This document shows positions 36,673 to 45,972 of a DNA stretch of 64,000 bases, piece after piece; within the stretch, counting starts at the first letter, position 1; every line of letters begins with the position of its first letter. Below the pieces are notes generated by a model. That model searched no databases. It saw nothing but the letters and a program-made list of their open reading frames with translations, and was not told the origin of the DNA. The position numbers were made by a program, and so were the translations under genes. Source of the DNA: Sulfurisoma sp963709555 (GTDB lineage: Bacteria > Pseudomonadota > Gammaproteobacteria > Burkholderiales > Rhodocyclaceae); assembly GCA_963709555.1 (NCBI GenBank), contig CAVPWR010000005.1:62001-126000 (forward strand), in the 5' to 3' direction.

Positions 36673-37358
36673 ATGCTTCCATCGTTTAGTCCAGGACTGG
36701 CCGCAGCTTTGCTGATGGCTGTCGCTACGGTTACGCCGGCGGTGAAGCATCGGGATTACATGCGCAGGTGCTGCCCTTGCCCGTGGTGAATGGCAATCTG
36801 TCGCTGGAAGCTGCCCTCGCCGGTCGCTCCTCAGTGCGGAAATTCAGCGGATCGGCCATTTCCCTTGCCGATGCCGGACAGCTGCTCTGGGCGGCACAGG
36901 GGATAAGCCACGACGGCCACAAACGTACGGCCCCTTCGGCCGGTGCGCTCTATCCCCTCGAGATCTACCTGATTGCCGCGAATGTCGAAGGACTCGCGCC
37001 GGGTGCCTATCGATACAACGCCAAAGCGCGCAGCCTGGAACTCGTCAAGCCGGGAAACCAGTTGGCGGAAGTTGCGAATGTGGCTCGGGGGCAGGATCCC
37101 GTCCGTGCCGCCGCGGCCGTCCTGCTGCTGACGGCGATCCCGGAGCGCTCTGCAGCCAAGTACGGCGAGCGCGCGCTGCGCTATGCCTATATCGAGGCCG
37201 GCCACGCTGCCCAGAATGCTTTGCTGCAAGCGGTCGCGAGGGGCCTGGGCGCGGTTCCGGTCGGCGCGTTCGACGATGCCGCACTCTCCCGGCTTTTCGC
37301 CTTGCCCGGGCGCGAGCTGCCGGTCTATCTGATCGCCGTCGGCAGGCCGGCACCCTGA
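36673..37358 (+). CDS. SagB-type nitroreductase-like oxidoreductase with signal peptide (frameshifted)
   Basis: The likely start at 36673 encodes a signal peptide (SPGLAAALLMAVATVTPA). A frame break near 36740 then leads to LPLPVVNGNLSLEAALAGRSSVRKFSGSAISLADAGQLLWAAQGI, RTAPSAGALYPLEIYLIA, GAYRYNAK and GHAAQNALLQAVARGLGAVPVGAFDD. This is the SagB/ThcOx nitroreductase pattern with FMN-binding Arg and Ser residues. No cyclodehydratase or peptide precursor gene is nearby. Its place between scpA and meaB, genes that normally adjoin, is unusual. The substrate is unknown. Confidence 0.75.
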
Positions 37359-37362
37359 TGCA

Positions 37363-38387
37363 ATGAACCCTCGAGCACTTCCGCCCACCGACAGCAGCAC
37401 AGCCAGCCTGGCAGCAGGCGTGTTGAATGGCGAGCGCCGCGCGCTGGCCAAGGCCATCACCCTGCATCGAATCAACGCGGCCTGACGACCAGTCGCGGGC
37501 GCAGACTCTGCTGGCCGCTCTGCTGCCGCGTACGGGGCGAGCCATCCGCGTCGGCATATCGGGCGTGCCGGGTGTCGGCAAGTCCACCTTCATCGAGGCG
37601 CTGGGCCTGTTCCTGATCGGAGCAGGGCAAGCGCGTCGCGGTGCTGGCGGTCGATCCGTCTTCCACGATCAGCGGCGGCTCCATCCTCGGCGACAAGACG
37701 CGGATGGAGCGGCTGTCGCAACGGGAGGAGGCGTTCATCCGCCCCAGCCCCTCGTCGGGCTCCCTCGGCGGCGTGGCCGAGAAGACGCGCGAGGCGCTGC
37801 TGCTGTGCGAGGCCGCCGGCTTCGAGGTGGTGATCGTCGAGACCGTCGGCGTCGGCCAGAGCGAGACCGCGGTGGCCGGCATGACCGACGTCTTCGTCCT
37901 GCTGCAGCTGCCCAATGCCGGCGACGACCTGCAGGCGATCAAGAAGGGCATCGTCGAACTCGCCGACCTCGTGGTCTTCAACAAGGCCGACATCGATCCG
38001 CTGGCCGCCGAGATGGCCGCGGCGCAGATGCGCGCCGCCCTGACCATGCTGCGACCGGCGTCGGAGCACTGGCAGCCGCCGGTGCTGAAGGCCAGCGCCG
38101 GGCGTGGCGAGGGCATCGCCGAGTTCTGGCAGAGCATCGAGGCCCATCGCGCCGCGCTCGCGGCGGCGGGCGAGCTCGAAGGCCGCCGCCGCCATCAGGC
38201 CCTGGCCTGGATGTGGCAGCTGATCGACTCGGGCCTGCGCGCACGCTTCCGTGACCACCCCGGTGTCCGCGCAGCGCTGCCGCAGCTGATGAATTCCGTC
38301 GAGGCCGGCACGGTGACCCCGGCCGGCGCCGCGCAGCAGCTGCTCGGCTGCCTGAGCCACGAATATGAAACACCGAACTACGAATAA
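37363..38387 (+). CDS. meaB: Methylmalonyl-CoA mutase-associated GTPase MeaB (frameshifted)
   Basis: This G3E GTPase loads and protects B12 in the mutase. It starts MNPRALPPTDSSTASLAAGVLNGERRALAKAITL. After breaks near 37465 and 37612 the frame shows Walker A VGISGVPGVGKSTFIEALG, then VAVLAVDPSSTISGGSILGDKTRMERL, EVVIVETVGVGQSE and the guanine motif LVVFNKADID. The tail is helical and shows no missing segment. It lies in the usual place with pcc genes downstream. Confidence 0.9.
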
Positions 38388-38402
38388 GTTGGGAGCGACG
38401 AC

Positions 38403-39936
38403 ATGCACGAAATCATCCAGCAACTCGAAGACAAACGCGAACTAGCCCGCCTCGGCGGCGGTCAGAGGCGCATCGACGCCCAGCACAAGAAGGGCAAGCT
38501 GACGGCGCGCGAGCGCATCGAACTGCTGCTCGACGACGGCACCTTCGAAGAATGGGACATGTTCAAGGAGCATCGCTGCGTTCGACTTCGGCATGGCCGA
38601 CAACAAGATCCCGTCGGACGGCGTGGTCACCGGCTACGGCACCATCAGCGGCCGCATGGTGTTCGTCTTCTCGCAGGACTTCACGGTTTTCGGCGGCGCC
38701 CTGTCCGAGGCCCACGCCGAGAAGATCTGCAAGATCATGGACAAGGCGCTGCAGGTCGGTGCGCCGGTGATCGGCCTCAACGACTCGGGCGGCGCGCGCA
38801 TCCAGGAAGGCGTCGCGGCGCTCGGCGGCTATGCCGAGGTGTTCCAGCGCAACGTCATGGCATCGGGCGTGATCCCGCAAATCTCCCTGATCATGGGACC
38901 CTGCGCCGGCGGCGCGGTCTATTCGCCGGCGATGACCGACTTCATCTTCATGGTCAAGGACACCTCCTACATGTTCGTCACCGGCCCCGAGGTGGTGAAG
39001 ACCGTCACCCACGAGGAGGTGACGGCCGAGGAACTCGGCGGTGCGCTGACCCATACGACCAAGAGCGGCGTCGCCGACCTCGCCTTCGACGATGACGTCG
39101 AGGCCCTGATCATGCTGCGCCGCTTCTTCAACTACCTGCCGCTCAGCAACAAGGAGAAGGCGCCGATCCGGCCGACGTCGGACCCGGCCGAGCGGCTCGA
39201 CCACTCGCTCGACACCCTGGTTCCTGACAACGCCAACAAGCCCTACGACATCAAGGAACTCATCATCAAGACGGTCGACGATGCCGACTTCTTCGAGCTG
39301 CAGCCCGACCACGCGAAAAACATCGTGATCGGCTTCGGCCGCATGGAAGGGCAGACGGTCGGCATCGTCGCCAACCAGCCGATGGTGCTGGCCGGCTGCC
39401 TCGACATCAAGTCGTCGATCAAGGCGGCGCGCTTCGTCCGCTTCTGCGACGCCTTCAACATTCCCATCATCACTTTCGTCGACGTGCCGGGCTTCATGCC
39501 CGGCACCGCGCAGGAATACGCCGGCATCATCAAGCACGGCGCCAAGCTGCTCTACGCCTACGCCGAGTGCACCGTGCCCAAGGTGACGCTGATCACGCGC
39601 AAGGCCTACGGTGGCGCCTACGACGTGATGGCCTCGAAGCACCTGCGCGGCGACGTGAACTTCGCCTGGCCTTCCGCCGAGATCGCGGTGATGGGACCGA
39701 AAGGCGCGGTGGAGATCATCTTCCGCGAGGAAAAGGGCGACACGGAAAAGGTCGCGGCGCGCGAGGCCGAATACAAGGCCAAGTTCGCCAATCCCTTCGT
39801 CGCCGGCGCGCGCGGTTTCATCGACGACGTGATCCAGCCGCACGAAACGAGGAAGCGGATCTGCCGCTCGCTGGTCATGCTCAGGAATAAATCGATTACC
39901 AATCCGTGGCGCAAGCACGGCAACATCCCGCTTTGA
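38403..39936 (+). CDS. pccB: Propionyl-CoA carboxylase beta subunit (frameshifted)
   Basis: This carboxyltransferase subunit of about 510 residues transfers the carboxyl group from biotin to propionyl-CoA. It starts MHEIIQQLEDKRELARLGGGQRRIDAQHKKGKLTARERIELLLDDGTFEE. One extra base near 38578 breaks the frame before FDFGMADNKIPSDGVVTGYG. Conserved motifs are GLNDSGGARIQEGVAALGGYAEVF, the oxyanion sites MGPCAGGAVYSPAMTDF and VDVPGFMPGTAQEYAGII, and KAYGGAYDVMASKHLRGD. It pairs with the biotin subunit encoded 20 bp downstream. Confidence 0.92.
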
Positions 39937-39956
39937 GCGCCGGGGAGACACAGACC

Positions 39957-41946
39957 ATGTTCAAGAAGATATTGATTGCCAACCGCGGCGAGATTGCATG
40001 CCGGGTGATGAAGACCGCGAAGAAGATGGGCATCGCAGACCGTCGCTGTCTATTCCGAGGCCGACAAGGACGCCCGCCATGTCGAGATGGCCGACGAGGC
40101 CGTCTGCATCGGCCCGCCGCCGTCGAAGGAAAGCTACCTGGTGATGGACAAGATCATCGCCGCCTGCAAAGAGACCGGCGCCGAGGCCGTGCACCCGGGC
40201 TACGGCTTCCTCTCCGAGAACGAAGAGTTCTCGCGCCGGCTGGAAGAGTCGGGCATCGTCTTCATCGGCCCAAAGCACTACTCGGTGGCCAAGATGGGCG
40301 ACAAGATCGAGTCGAAGAAGCTGGCGATGGCGGCGAAGGTCAATACCATTCCCGGCTACAACGAGGCCATCGACTCGCCCGAGCAGGCGGTCGAGATCGC
40401 GAAAGGCATCGGCTACCCGGTGATGATCAAGGCCTCGGCGGGCGGCGGCGGCAAGGGCCTGCGCGTCGCCCACAACGACCGCGAGGCGCATGAAGGTTTC
40501 GCCTCCTGCAAGACCGAGGCCAAGAATGCCTTCGGCGACGACCGCGTCTTCATCGAGAAGTACGTCGAGGAGCCGCGCCACATCGAGATCCAGGTGCTCG
40601 GCGATGCCCATGGCCACTGCGTCTATCTGCACGAGCGCGAGTGCTCGATCCAGCGCCGCCACCAGAAGGTCATTGAAGAAGCGCCGAGTCCCTTCCTCGA
40701 TCCCGCCACCCGCAAGGCCATGGGCGAGCAGGCCGTGGCGCTGGCGCGGGCCGTGGATTACCAGTCCGCCGGCACCGTCGAGTTCGTCGTCGGCAAGGAC
40801 AAGAGCTTCTATTTCCTCGAGATGAACACGCGCCTGCAGGTCGAACATCCGGTGACCGAACTCATCACCGGCGTCGACCTCGTCGAACTGATGATCCGCG
40901 TCGCGGCCGGCGAGAAGCTGCCCTTCGCCCAGGCCGACCTCAAGCTCGACGGCTGGGCCATGGAATGCCGCATCAATGCCGAGGATCCGTTCCGCGGCTT
41001 CCTGCCCTCCACCGGCCGCCTGGTGAAATACGCGCCGCCGCCGGAGGTGAATGGCGTGCGCGTCGATACCGGCGTCTACGAGGGCGGCGAGATCTCGATG
41101 TACTACGATTCGATGATCGCCAAGCTGATCGTGCATGGCTCGACCCGCGACCAGGCCATCGCCAAAATGCGCGATGCGCTCAACGCCTTCGTGATTCGTG
41201 GCGTGGCCAGCAACATCGCCTTCCAGGCCGCGCTGATGCAGCATCCGCGCTTCGTCTCGGGCAACTTCAACACCGGCCTGATCGCCGAGGAGTATCCCAA
41301 GGGCTTCAATGCCGCCGACGTGCCGCACGACGATCCGGCCATGCTGATCGCGGTCGCCGTCGCCATGCATCGGCAGTATCTCGAGCGCCGGTCGACGATC
41401 AGCGGCCAGATGCCCGGCCACGAGTACAAACCCGGCGCCGACTTCGTCGTGCGGCTCGAGGATGGCAGCGACCATAAAGTGCGCGTGCTCGAATCCGCGG
41501 GAGGCTGGAACGTCACCTTCGCCGGCGACCTCTACGAGGTGCGCAGCGAGTGGCAATTCGGCCAGGTGCTTTACCAGGGCACCATCAACAACGAGCCCTT
41601 CTGCATGCAGGTCGAGCGCCGCGGCCTCAAGTACCGGCTGTTCCACTGGGGCACCCAGGCCGACATCATGGTGCTGACGGCCCGTGCGGCCGAGCTGCAG
41701 TCGCTGATGCCGAAGAAGACGCCGCCCGACATGAGCAAGTTCCTGCTCTCGCCGATGCCGGGACTGCTGACCCACATCGCGGTGCAGCCGAACCAGGAGG
41801 TCAAGGCCGGCGAGATCCTGGCCAAGATCGAGGCCATGAAGATGGAGAACGTGCTCAAGGCCGAGCGCGACTGCGTGGTGGAGAAACTGCTGGCGAATCC
41901 GGGCGAGAGTCTCGCGGTGGATCAGGCCATCATCGCCTTCAAGTAG
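39957..41946 (+). CDS. pccA: Propionyl/acetyl-CoA carboxylase alpha subunit with biotin carrier domain (frameshifted)
   Basis: This protein of about 662 residues carboxylates its own biotin using ATP and bicarbonate. The biotin carboxylase domain begins MFKKILIANRGEIACRVMKTAKKMGI. One extra base near 40035 separates it from VAVYSEADKDARHVEMADEAVCIG. The ATP-grasp glycine loop KASAGGGGKGLRV and EMNTRLQVEHPVTELITGVDLVELMIRVAAGEKL follow. A BT-like middle domain precedes the C-terminal biotin carrier with EAMKMEN. It is the last gene of the operon. Confidence 0.92.
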
Positions 41947-41980
41947 CAAGCCGTCGCCAACGCGCCCCGCAGGAAGTTGA

Positions 41981-42045
41981 CCGAAGGAAGTGCAGAGCAC
42001 CCTTGGGGTGCCGCCAGAAAAAGTCGGCGGTGGCGGCACGGTGAA
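41981..42045. repeat. REP-like dispersed repeat after pccA
   Basis: This has the same two modules as at 13544-13597 but in the other order: ccgaaggaagtgcagagcac with hairpin gcacccttggggtgc, then aaaaagtcggcggtggcggc followed by acggtga. It lies between the convergent pccA and cation efflux genes, so it is in non-coding sequence. Confidence 0.6.
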
Positions 42046-42048
42046 GGG

Positions 42049-42957
42049 TCACTGCGGCGGCCGGTCGAGATCCTGGTCGAGATGGGAAAGCGGATCTTCC
42101 TGCGGTTCCAGGTGGGTCGTCACATGGGCGTAGGGCACGGCGCCACGGATATCGGCCTCGATGCGTTCCGACCAGTCGTGGCCTTGCTGCACCGTCCACT
42201 GCCCTGGCACCAGAACGTGCAGGGTCACGAAGGCGCGGCTGCCCGCCTGGCGGGTGCGCAGCGCATGGAAGTCCAGTCCCTGCTGGCGATAGCCGTCGAG
42301 CACCGTTTCGATCTGCCCGAGTTCCGGCGCCGCCAGCGACACATCCATCAGGCCGGCGGCCGAGCGGTGCATCAGCTGCCAGCCGGTCCAGACGATGTTG
42401 GCCGCCACCAGCAGGGCGATGGCCGGGTCGAGCCACAGCCATCCCGTCAGCCACACCAGGCCGACGCCGACGATGACGCCGGCGGACGTCCACACATCCG
42501 TGAGCAGGTGATGGGCGTCGGCCTCCAGCGTGATGGAGCGGTGCTGGCGCCCCACGCGCAGCAAGATGCGGGCGGTGACCAGGTTGATGATCGATGCCAC
42601 CACCGACACCGCCAGGCCGATGCCGATGGCCTCGATCGCCTGCGGATGGAGCAGGCGATCGACGGCGGCATAGCCGATGCTCAACGCGGCGAGCAGGATC
42701 AGGAAACCCTCGAACGCGCTGGAGAAATATTCCGCCTTGCCATGGCCGTGGGCGTGGTCGTCGTCCGCGGGAAGCGCCGCCAGCGTCAGCATCCACAGGG
42801 CCATGACGGCCCCCGCGAGGTTCACGAACGATTCGATGGCATCGGACAATAGCCCGACCGAACCGGTCAGCCACCAGGCGATGCCCTTGAGCAGGATGGT
42901 GGATAGCGCCGCCGCGATGGACAGCCAGGCGTAACGTTTCAGGGATGTGGGCTGCAT
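42049..42957 (-). CDS. Cation diffusion facilitator family transporter
   Basis: This 302-residue protein from the ATG at 42957 has six membrane helices and a C-terminal cytoplasmic ferredoxin-like domain. Metal-site signatures are LLSDAIESFVNLAGAV in helix 2 and LEADAHHLLTDVWTSAGVIVG in helix 5, the paired (H/D)xxxD arrangement. A His-rich loop DDDHAHGHGKAEYFSSAFEG lies between. CDF proteins export Zn, Fe, Co, Ni or Mn by proton antiport. The metal cannot be fixed from sequence. The frame is open upstream, but that part is not family-like. Confidence 0.88.
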   Translation of the reverse strand: MQPTSLKRYAWLSIAAALSTILLKGIAWWLTGSVGLLSDAIESFVNLAGAVMALWMLTLAALPADDDHAHGHGKAEYFSSAFEGFLILLAALSIGYAAVDRLLHPQAIEAIGIGLAVSVVASIINLVTARILLRVGRQHRSITLEADAHHLLTDVWTSAGVIVGVGLVWLTGWLWLDPAIALLVAANIVWTGWQLMHRSAAGLMDVSLAAPELGQIETVLDGYRQQGLDFHALRTRQAGSRAFVTLHVLVPGQWTVQQGHDWSERIEADIRGAVPYAHVTTHLEPQEDPLSHLDQDLDRPPQ

Positions 42958-42997
42958 CGGCTCTAAGGTTTGGTTGGCAAAAATAGGGGCGGCAGGA

Positions 42998-43753
42998 TCA
43001 ATCGTCGTGCTTCCTGCGATCCCGCTTTCCCTCCTGCTTGCCCCGGCTCTCGCCGTTTCGACCCTTGATGTCATGTTCGTTGGCGTTGCGGTGACACTCG
43101 ACGCAATTGTCGAAATCGCGGATGCCTTCCTCGATATGCTTGCGGCGAATGTTTGCCGGAGTATGTTCATGGCAGCCGTAGCAGGTGTAGCGTTTGTAGT
43201 CGTTGCCTAGATGGCAGGTCACGCAGCGGGCATTGTGGTCGCGGTCGAGTTCGAAGTACTTGTTGTGATCGAATGTCGCCGGCGTCCATTTTTCCTGCGT
43301 GTGGCACTGGCTGCAGTTGCCCGTAATCTGCTGGTGCAGCGAATCGCCGGGCGACTTGTGGCAGTCCTGGCACTGCTCGCGCGTGGCCTTTTGCAGCAAG
43401 GCATGGTTGAAGTGTCCCAGGGGGCGGAAGCGCTTCACCCCTGCATGATCGCTATGGCAGGCCACGCAGTCCTGGCTGACGAGTTTCTGGTGGAAGGGCG
43501 TTGAGGTCAGCGGCTTCGCGATCGGCAGGCCTGCCGTGGTCAGGCGGCCGATATCGGCCGGCTTGTGGCAGGTGACGCAGCGTTCGGAGGCGACCCCGGC
43601 GAGCGGCGCGTGGCAGGCGAAGCAGTCGGCCTCCAGTTGCGTGTGGCCGGGAATCAGCTTGCCCGGCCCGACCATCAGGTGCGGATAGACGAAGGCCAGA
43701 ACGGCGAGCACGAGCAGGTTGATGGCCAGCAGGATCTTGACGACCGGCTTCAT
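42998..43753 (-). CDS. Membrane-anchored octaheme c-type cytochrome
   Basis: This 251-residue protein starts at 43753 with an uncleaved N-terminal helix (VVKILLAINLLVLAVLAFVYPHL), so it is anchored and faces the periplasm. It contains eight CxxCH haem-binding motifs: CFACH, CVTCH, CVACH, CQDCH, CSQCH, CVTCH, CYGCH and CVECH. The spacing and the GHTQLEADCFACHAPL start resemble cytochrome c3/class III-type multihaem proteins. It ends in a highly basic tail. The start overlaps the stop of the b-type cytochrome gene by 4 bp. It is the probable electron exit of the operon. Confidence 0.85.
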   Translation of the reverse strand: MKPVVKILLAINLLVLAVLAFVYPHLMVGPGKLIPGHTQLEADCFACHAPLAGVASERCVTCHKPADIGRLTTAGLPIAKPLTSTPFHQKLVSQDCVACHSDHAGVKRFRPLGHFNHALLQKATREQCQDCHKSPGDSLHQQITGNCSQCHTQEKWTPATFDHNKYFELDRDHNARCVTCHLGNDYKRYTCYGCHEHTPANIRRKHIEEGIRDFDNCVECHRNANEHDIKGRNGESRGKQEGKRDRRKHDD

Positions 43754-44328
43754 ATCCAGCCCCAGAACAGGAAGATGCTGACGATGTGGCCGAGCGACAG
43801 CGCCGCGAAGACGATGAAGATCGGGATATGCACCTTGCGCCACTGGTTCATGGCATCGAGCGTCACCGCATCCCAGAACACGGCCTGCTCGACTTCCGGT
43901 TTCGAAAGGCCGCGCAACTGGAAGTGCTCGCGCTGGCCCAGCACATGCTCGCGCGATCGACCGAGGAGCAGCTTGCCCACCATGCCGCTGATCACATTCA
44001 CCCCCATCGCCACCGTTGCCAGCCAGGGCAGGATGGCGTTGAAGTGGATGCCGGCATGGAGCAGCACCATCAGCGAGCCGAGCCAGGTGCCGAACTCATG
44101 CAGGGTCAGCAGGGTTTTCGGATTTCCGGCCGTGATGTATTTGCGCTTGCGCAGCGAATAGACGAGCGAGCCGATGATCAGTATCGTGCCGGGAATGCCG
44201 AGGTAGCGGCCCACCCAGACGAGGTTCAGCCGATGCAGCAGGTAGTCGCCGGCCAGCGTCGCCGCCGCCAGAAGACCGAGCAGGAAAGTGAAGGGCAGGA
44301 TATGCCGGCGCCAGAGCGAGGTCGTCAT
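43750..44328 (-). CDS. Predicted four-helix diheme b-type cytochrome
   Basis: This 192-residue membrane protein has four to five hydrophobic helices. One helix has two His separated by 13 residues (LHEFGTWLGSLMVLLHAGIH) and another has the same H-x13-H spacing (HIPIFIVFAALSLGH). Two helices with H-x13-H each is the arrangement that holds two b haems in cytochrome b of the bc1 complex. I infer haem binding from this. I do not recognise a named family. Its neighbours encode a multihaem cytochrome and an FAD/2Fe-2S reductase, with no gaps between the genes. Confidence 0.65.
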   Translation of the reverse strand: MTTSLWRRHILPFTFLLGLLAAATLAGDYLLHRLNLVWVGRYLGIPGTILIIGSLVYSLRKRKYITAGNPKTLLTLHEFGTWLGSLMVLLHAGIHFNAILPWLATVAMGVNVISGMVGKLLLGRSREHVLGQREHFQLRGLSKPEVEQAVFWDAVTLDAMNQWRKVHIPIFIVFAALSLGHIVSIFLFWGWI

Positions 44329-45597
44329 TTATGCCTCCAGGGTGACGCTGGTCTTGGGCGCGCAGACGCAGAGCAGGCAGGTGCCCGGCTCCGGGTCGTA
44401 GTCCGGCGACTGGCGGTAGGCCACCTCGCCGGCCCGGATCGTCGTCTGGCAGGTGCCGCAACCGCCGGCCCGGCAGCCGGAATCGACGGAAATCCCATTC
44501 GCCTCGGCGAATTCAAGCAGGCTGCCGGCGGAAGGCTGCCATGCGAGCTGCTTGCCGGACCGGGCGAAGGTGACGACGATGTCGGCGTCTGTAGTCGCAG
44601 CCGGCGGGGCGACCGCCGCCGCCGAACGGCGCTTGATCGATGCCGGGCCGAAAGCCTCGAAGTGGATGCGCGCATCCGGCACGCCCCAATCCTCCAGCGC
44701 CGAAACCAGGCTCGCCATCATCGGCGTCGGGCCGCAGATGTAGAAGTGATAGGGTTTGAGCGGCAATTGCGCCCGCAACAGGCCGACATCGACGCGGCCA
44801 TGGTGCTGATAGTCGCGTTCCAGCCGATCGTCTGGCAGCGGATCGCTGAAACACAGCCGCAGATGGAAGTTCGGATGTGCCGCGGCCAGGGCGTCGAGGT
44901 GCGATTTCATCACCATCTCGCGGCCATGGCGGACGCCGTAGAACAGCCAGACTTCGCGCCCGGGCTGTTCGGCCAGGCACCAGTTCAGCATGCTCAGCAT
45001 CGGCGTGATGCCGATGCCGCCGCCGATCAGCACCACCGGGGCATCGCTGCGGTCGATATGGAAATGTCCGGCAGGCGCCCGTACCTGCAAGAGGCTGCCC
45101 GCTGCCACGTGGTCGTGGAAGAAATTGGACGAGCGGCCCGGCGGAACGTCGCAGCCTGTTGGCGGCGGCACCCGCTTGATCGATACGCGGTAGCCAGTGG
45201 CGCGCGGCGCATCCGAAAGCGAATAGCAGCGGATGATCTGTTCGGTGCCACCGGTTGCCGCCGTTACGTCGAGGCGAAAAGTCAGAAACTGCCCGGGGAG
45301 GAAGGGCGGCAGCGGCTTTCCATCTTCCGGCACGAGATAAAACGAGCAGACCGACTGCGCGGCATCCTCGATCACCTTGCGCTCGACCCGGAACGGGCGG
45401 TAGCCAAGCCAGGCGGCAACGGCCGCTTCCTCGACAACCGCCGGAATGTCGTTCGCTACCGGCAGATTCGACCCGGCTGCGCGATTGCGCAAGGACTGAT
45501 AACCCTGCCAGTGGCGCCAGAAGCCGATGCCGAGGTAGATCGCCACCTGCAAGGCGATTCCCAACACGATCCAGAGCAGCAGGGAGAGCGAGGTCAT
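44329..45597 (-). CDS. Membrane-anchored FAD/NAD(P)-binding 2Fe-2S oxidoreductase
   Basis: This 422-residue protein has an N-terminal helix (LSLLLWIVLGIALQVAIYLGIGFW), then an FNR-like FAD domain with the RxYS motif IRCYSLSD. A nucleotide domain follows with VLIGGGIGITPMLSML and FYICGPTPMM, then a C-terminal plant-type ferredoxin domain with Cys ligands in DSGCRAGGCGTC and TCLLCVC. The order is membrane helix, FAD, NAD, 2Fe-2S. It should take electrons from NAD(P)H or pass them to it at the cytoplasmic face. It directly abuts the b-type cytochrome gene. Confidence 0.87.
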   Translation of the reverse strand: MTSLSLLLWIVLGIALQVAIYLGIGFWRHWQGYQSLRNRAAGSNLPVANDIPAVVEEAAVAAWLGYRPFRVERKVIEDAAQSVCSFYLVPEDGKPLPPFLPGQFLTFRLDVTAATGGTEQIIRCYSLSDAPRATGYRVSIKRVPPPTGCDVPPGRSSNFFHDHVAAGSLLQVRAPAGHFHIDRSDAPVVLIGGGIGITPMLSMLNWCLAEQPGREVWLFYGVRHGREMVMKSHLDALAAAHPNFHLRLCFSDPLPDDRLERDYQHHGRVDVGLLRAQLPLKPYHFYICGPTPMMASLVSALEDWGVPDARIHFEAFGPASIKRRSAAAVAPPAATTDADIVVTFARSGKQLAWQPSAGSLLEFAEANGISVDSGCRAGGCGTCQTTIRAGEVAYRQSPDYDPEPGTCLLCVCAPKTSVTLEA

Positions 45598-45619
45598 GTC
45601 TTTATCGCATCGAATACGA

Positions 45620-45781
45620 TCAGGTGGCGTGATACGGAGTGCTTGCGGTGGTGCGTACTTCGCCAGGATGCCCGCCGGTCACTTGCGGGATCACCATGAA
45701 CGCTGTCGTCATCACGACGAAGAGGGCCGCAAGAACAACCAGCAGCATCGTTGCGAGGAACGGGGGCGGGGAGCGGGTCAT
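45620..45781 (-). CDS. Small single-helix membrane protein (53 aa)
   Basis: A short frame opens the operon: MTRSPPPFLATMLLVVLAAL followed by FVVMTTAFMVIPQV and a short polar tail to a TGA at 45620. It has one membrane helix of about 25 residues. It starts about 30 bp after a predicted promoter and ends 22 bp before the reductase gene. I do not recognise it. It could be an assembly or stability subunit of the complex. Confidence 0.55.
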   Translation of the reverse strand: MTRSPPPFLATMLLVVLAALFVVMTTAFMVIPQVTGGHPGEVRTTASTPYHAT

Positions 45782-45814
45782 TTCGATTGCCTCTTTGAGG
45801 TGGGTACAGGGCTA

Positions 45815-45842
45815 ACTATGCCACTCCATGCTTAAGGAACAA
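45815..45842 (-). promoter_or_regulatory. Predicted promoter of the multiheme operon
   Basis: On the minus strand TTGTTC (45837-45842) and CATAGT (45815-45820) are separated by 16 bp, about 34 bp before the first start codon. Adjacent cttaag and gttaattgtt sequences could be part of an operator. Confidence 0.5.
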
Positions 45843-45972
45843 TTAACAGGGCTTCCTGCATTATCGGGGTGTCGTTACGCCCGCAATTGGAATTCTGAAC
45901 TTTCGCAAGGGCGCCCGGCTGTTGGAGGCGTACTGACCTGGATACCGTCCCGCCATTGCCGACTTTTCGGGG

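Noticed and set aside
36673..37358. RiPP cyclodehydratase cluster suggested by the SagB-type gene
   Set aside because: No YcaO-type cyclodehydratase, precursor peptide or leader peptidase gene is present in the surrounding operon.
42998..43753. NapC/NirT-type quinol dehydrogenase
   Set aside because: NapC/NirT has four haems and a different spacing. This protein has eight CxxCH motifs and a c3-like start.
43750..45597. Ferric reductase/NADPH oxidase-type system
   Set aside because: The membrane protein lacks the family's conserved layout, and the flavoprotein is a separate polypeptide with a C-terminal 2Fe-2S domain. The His spacing fits a diheme b better.
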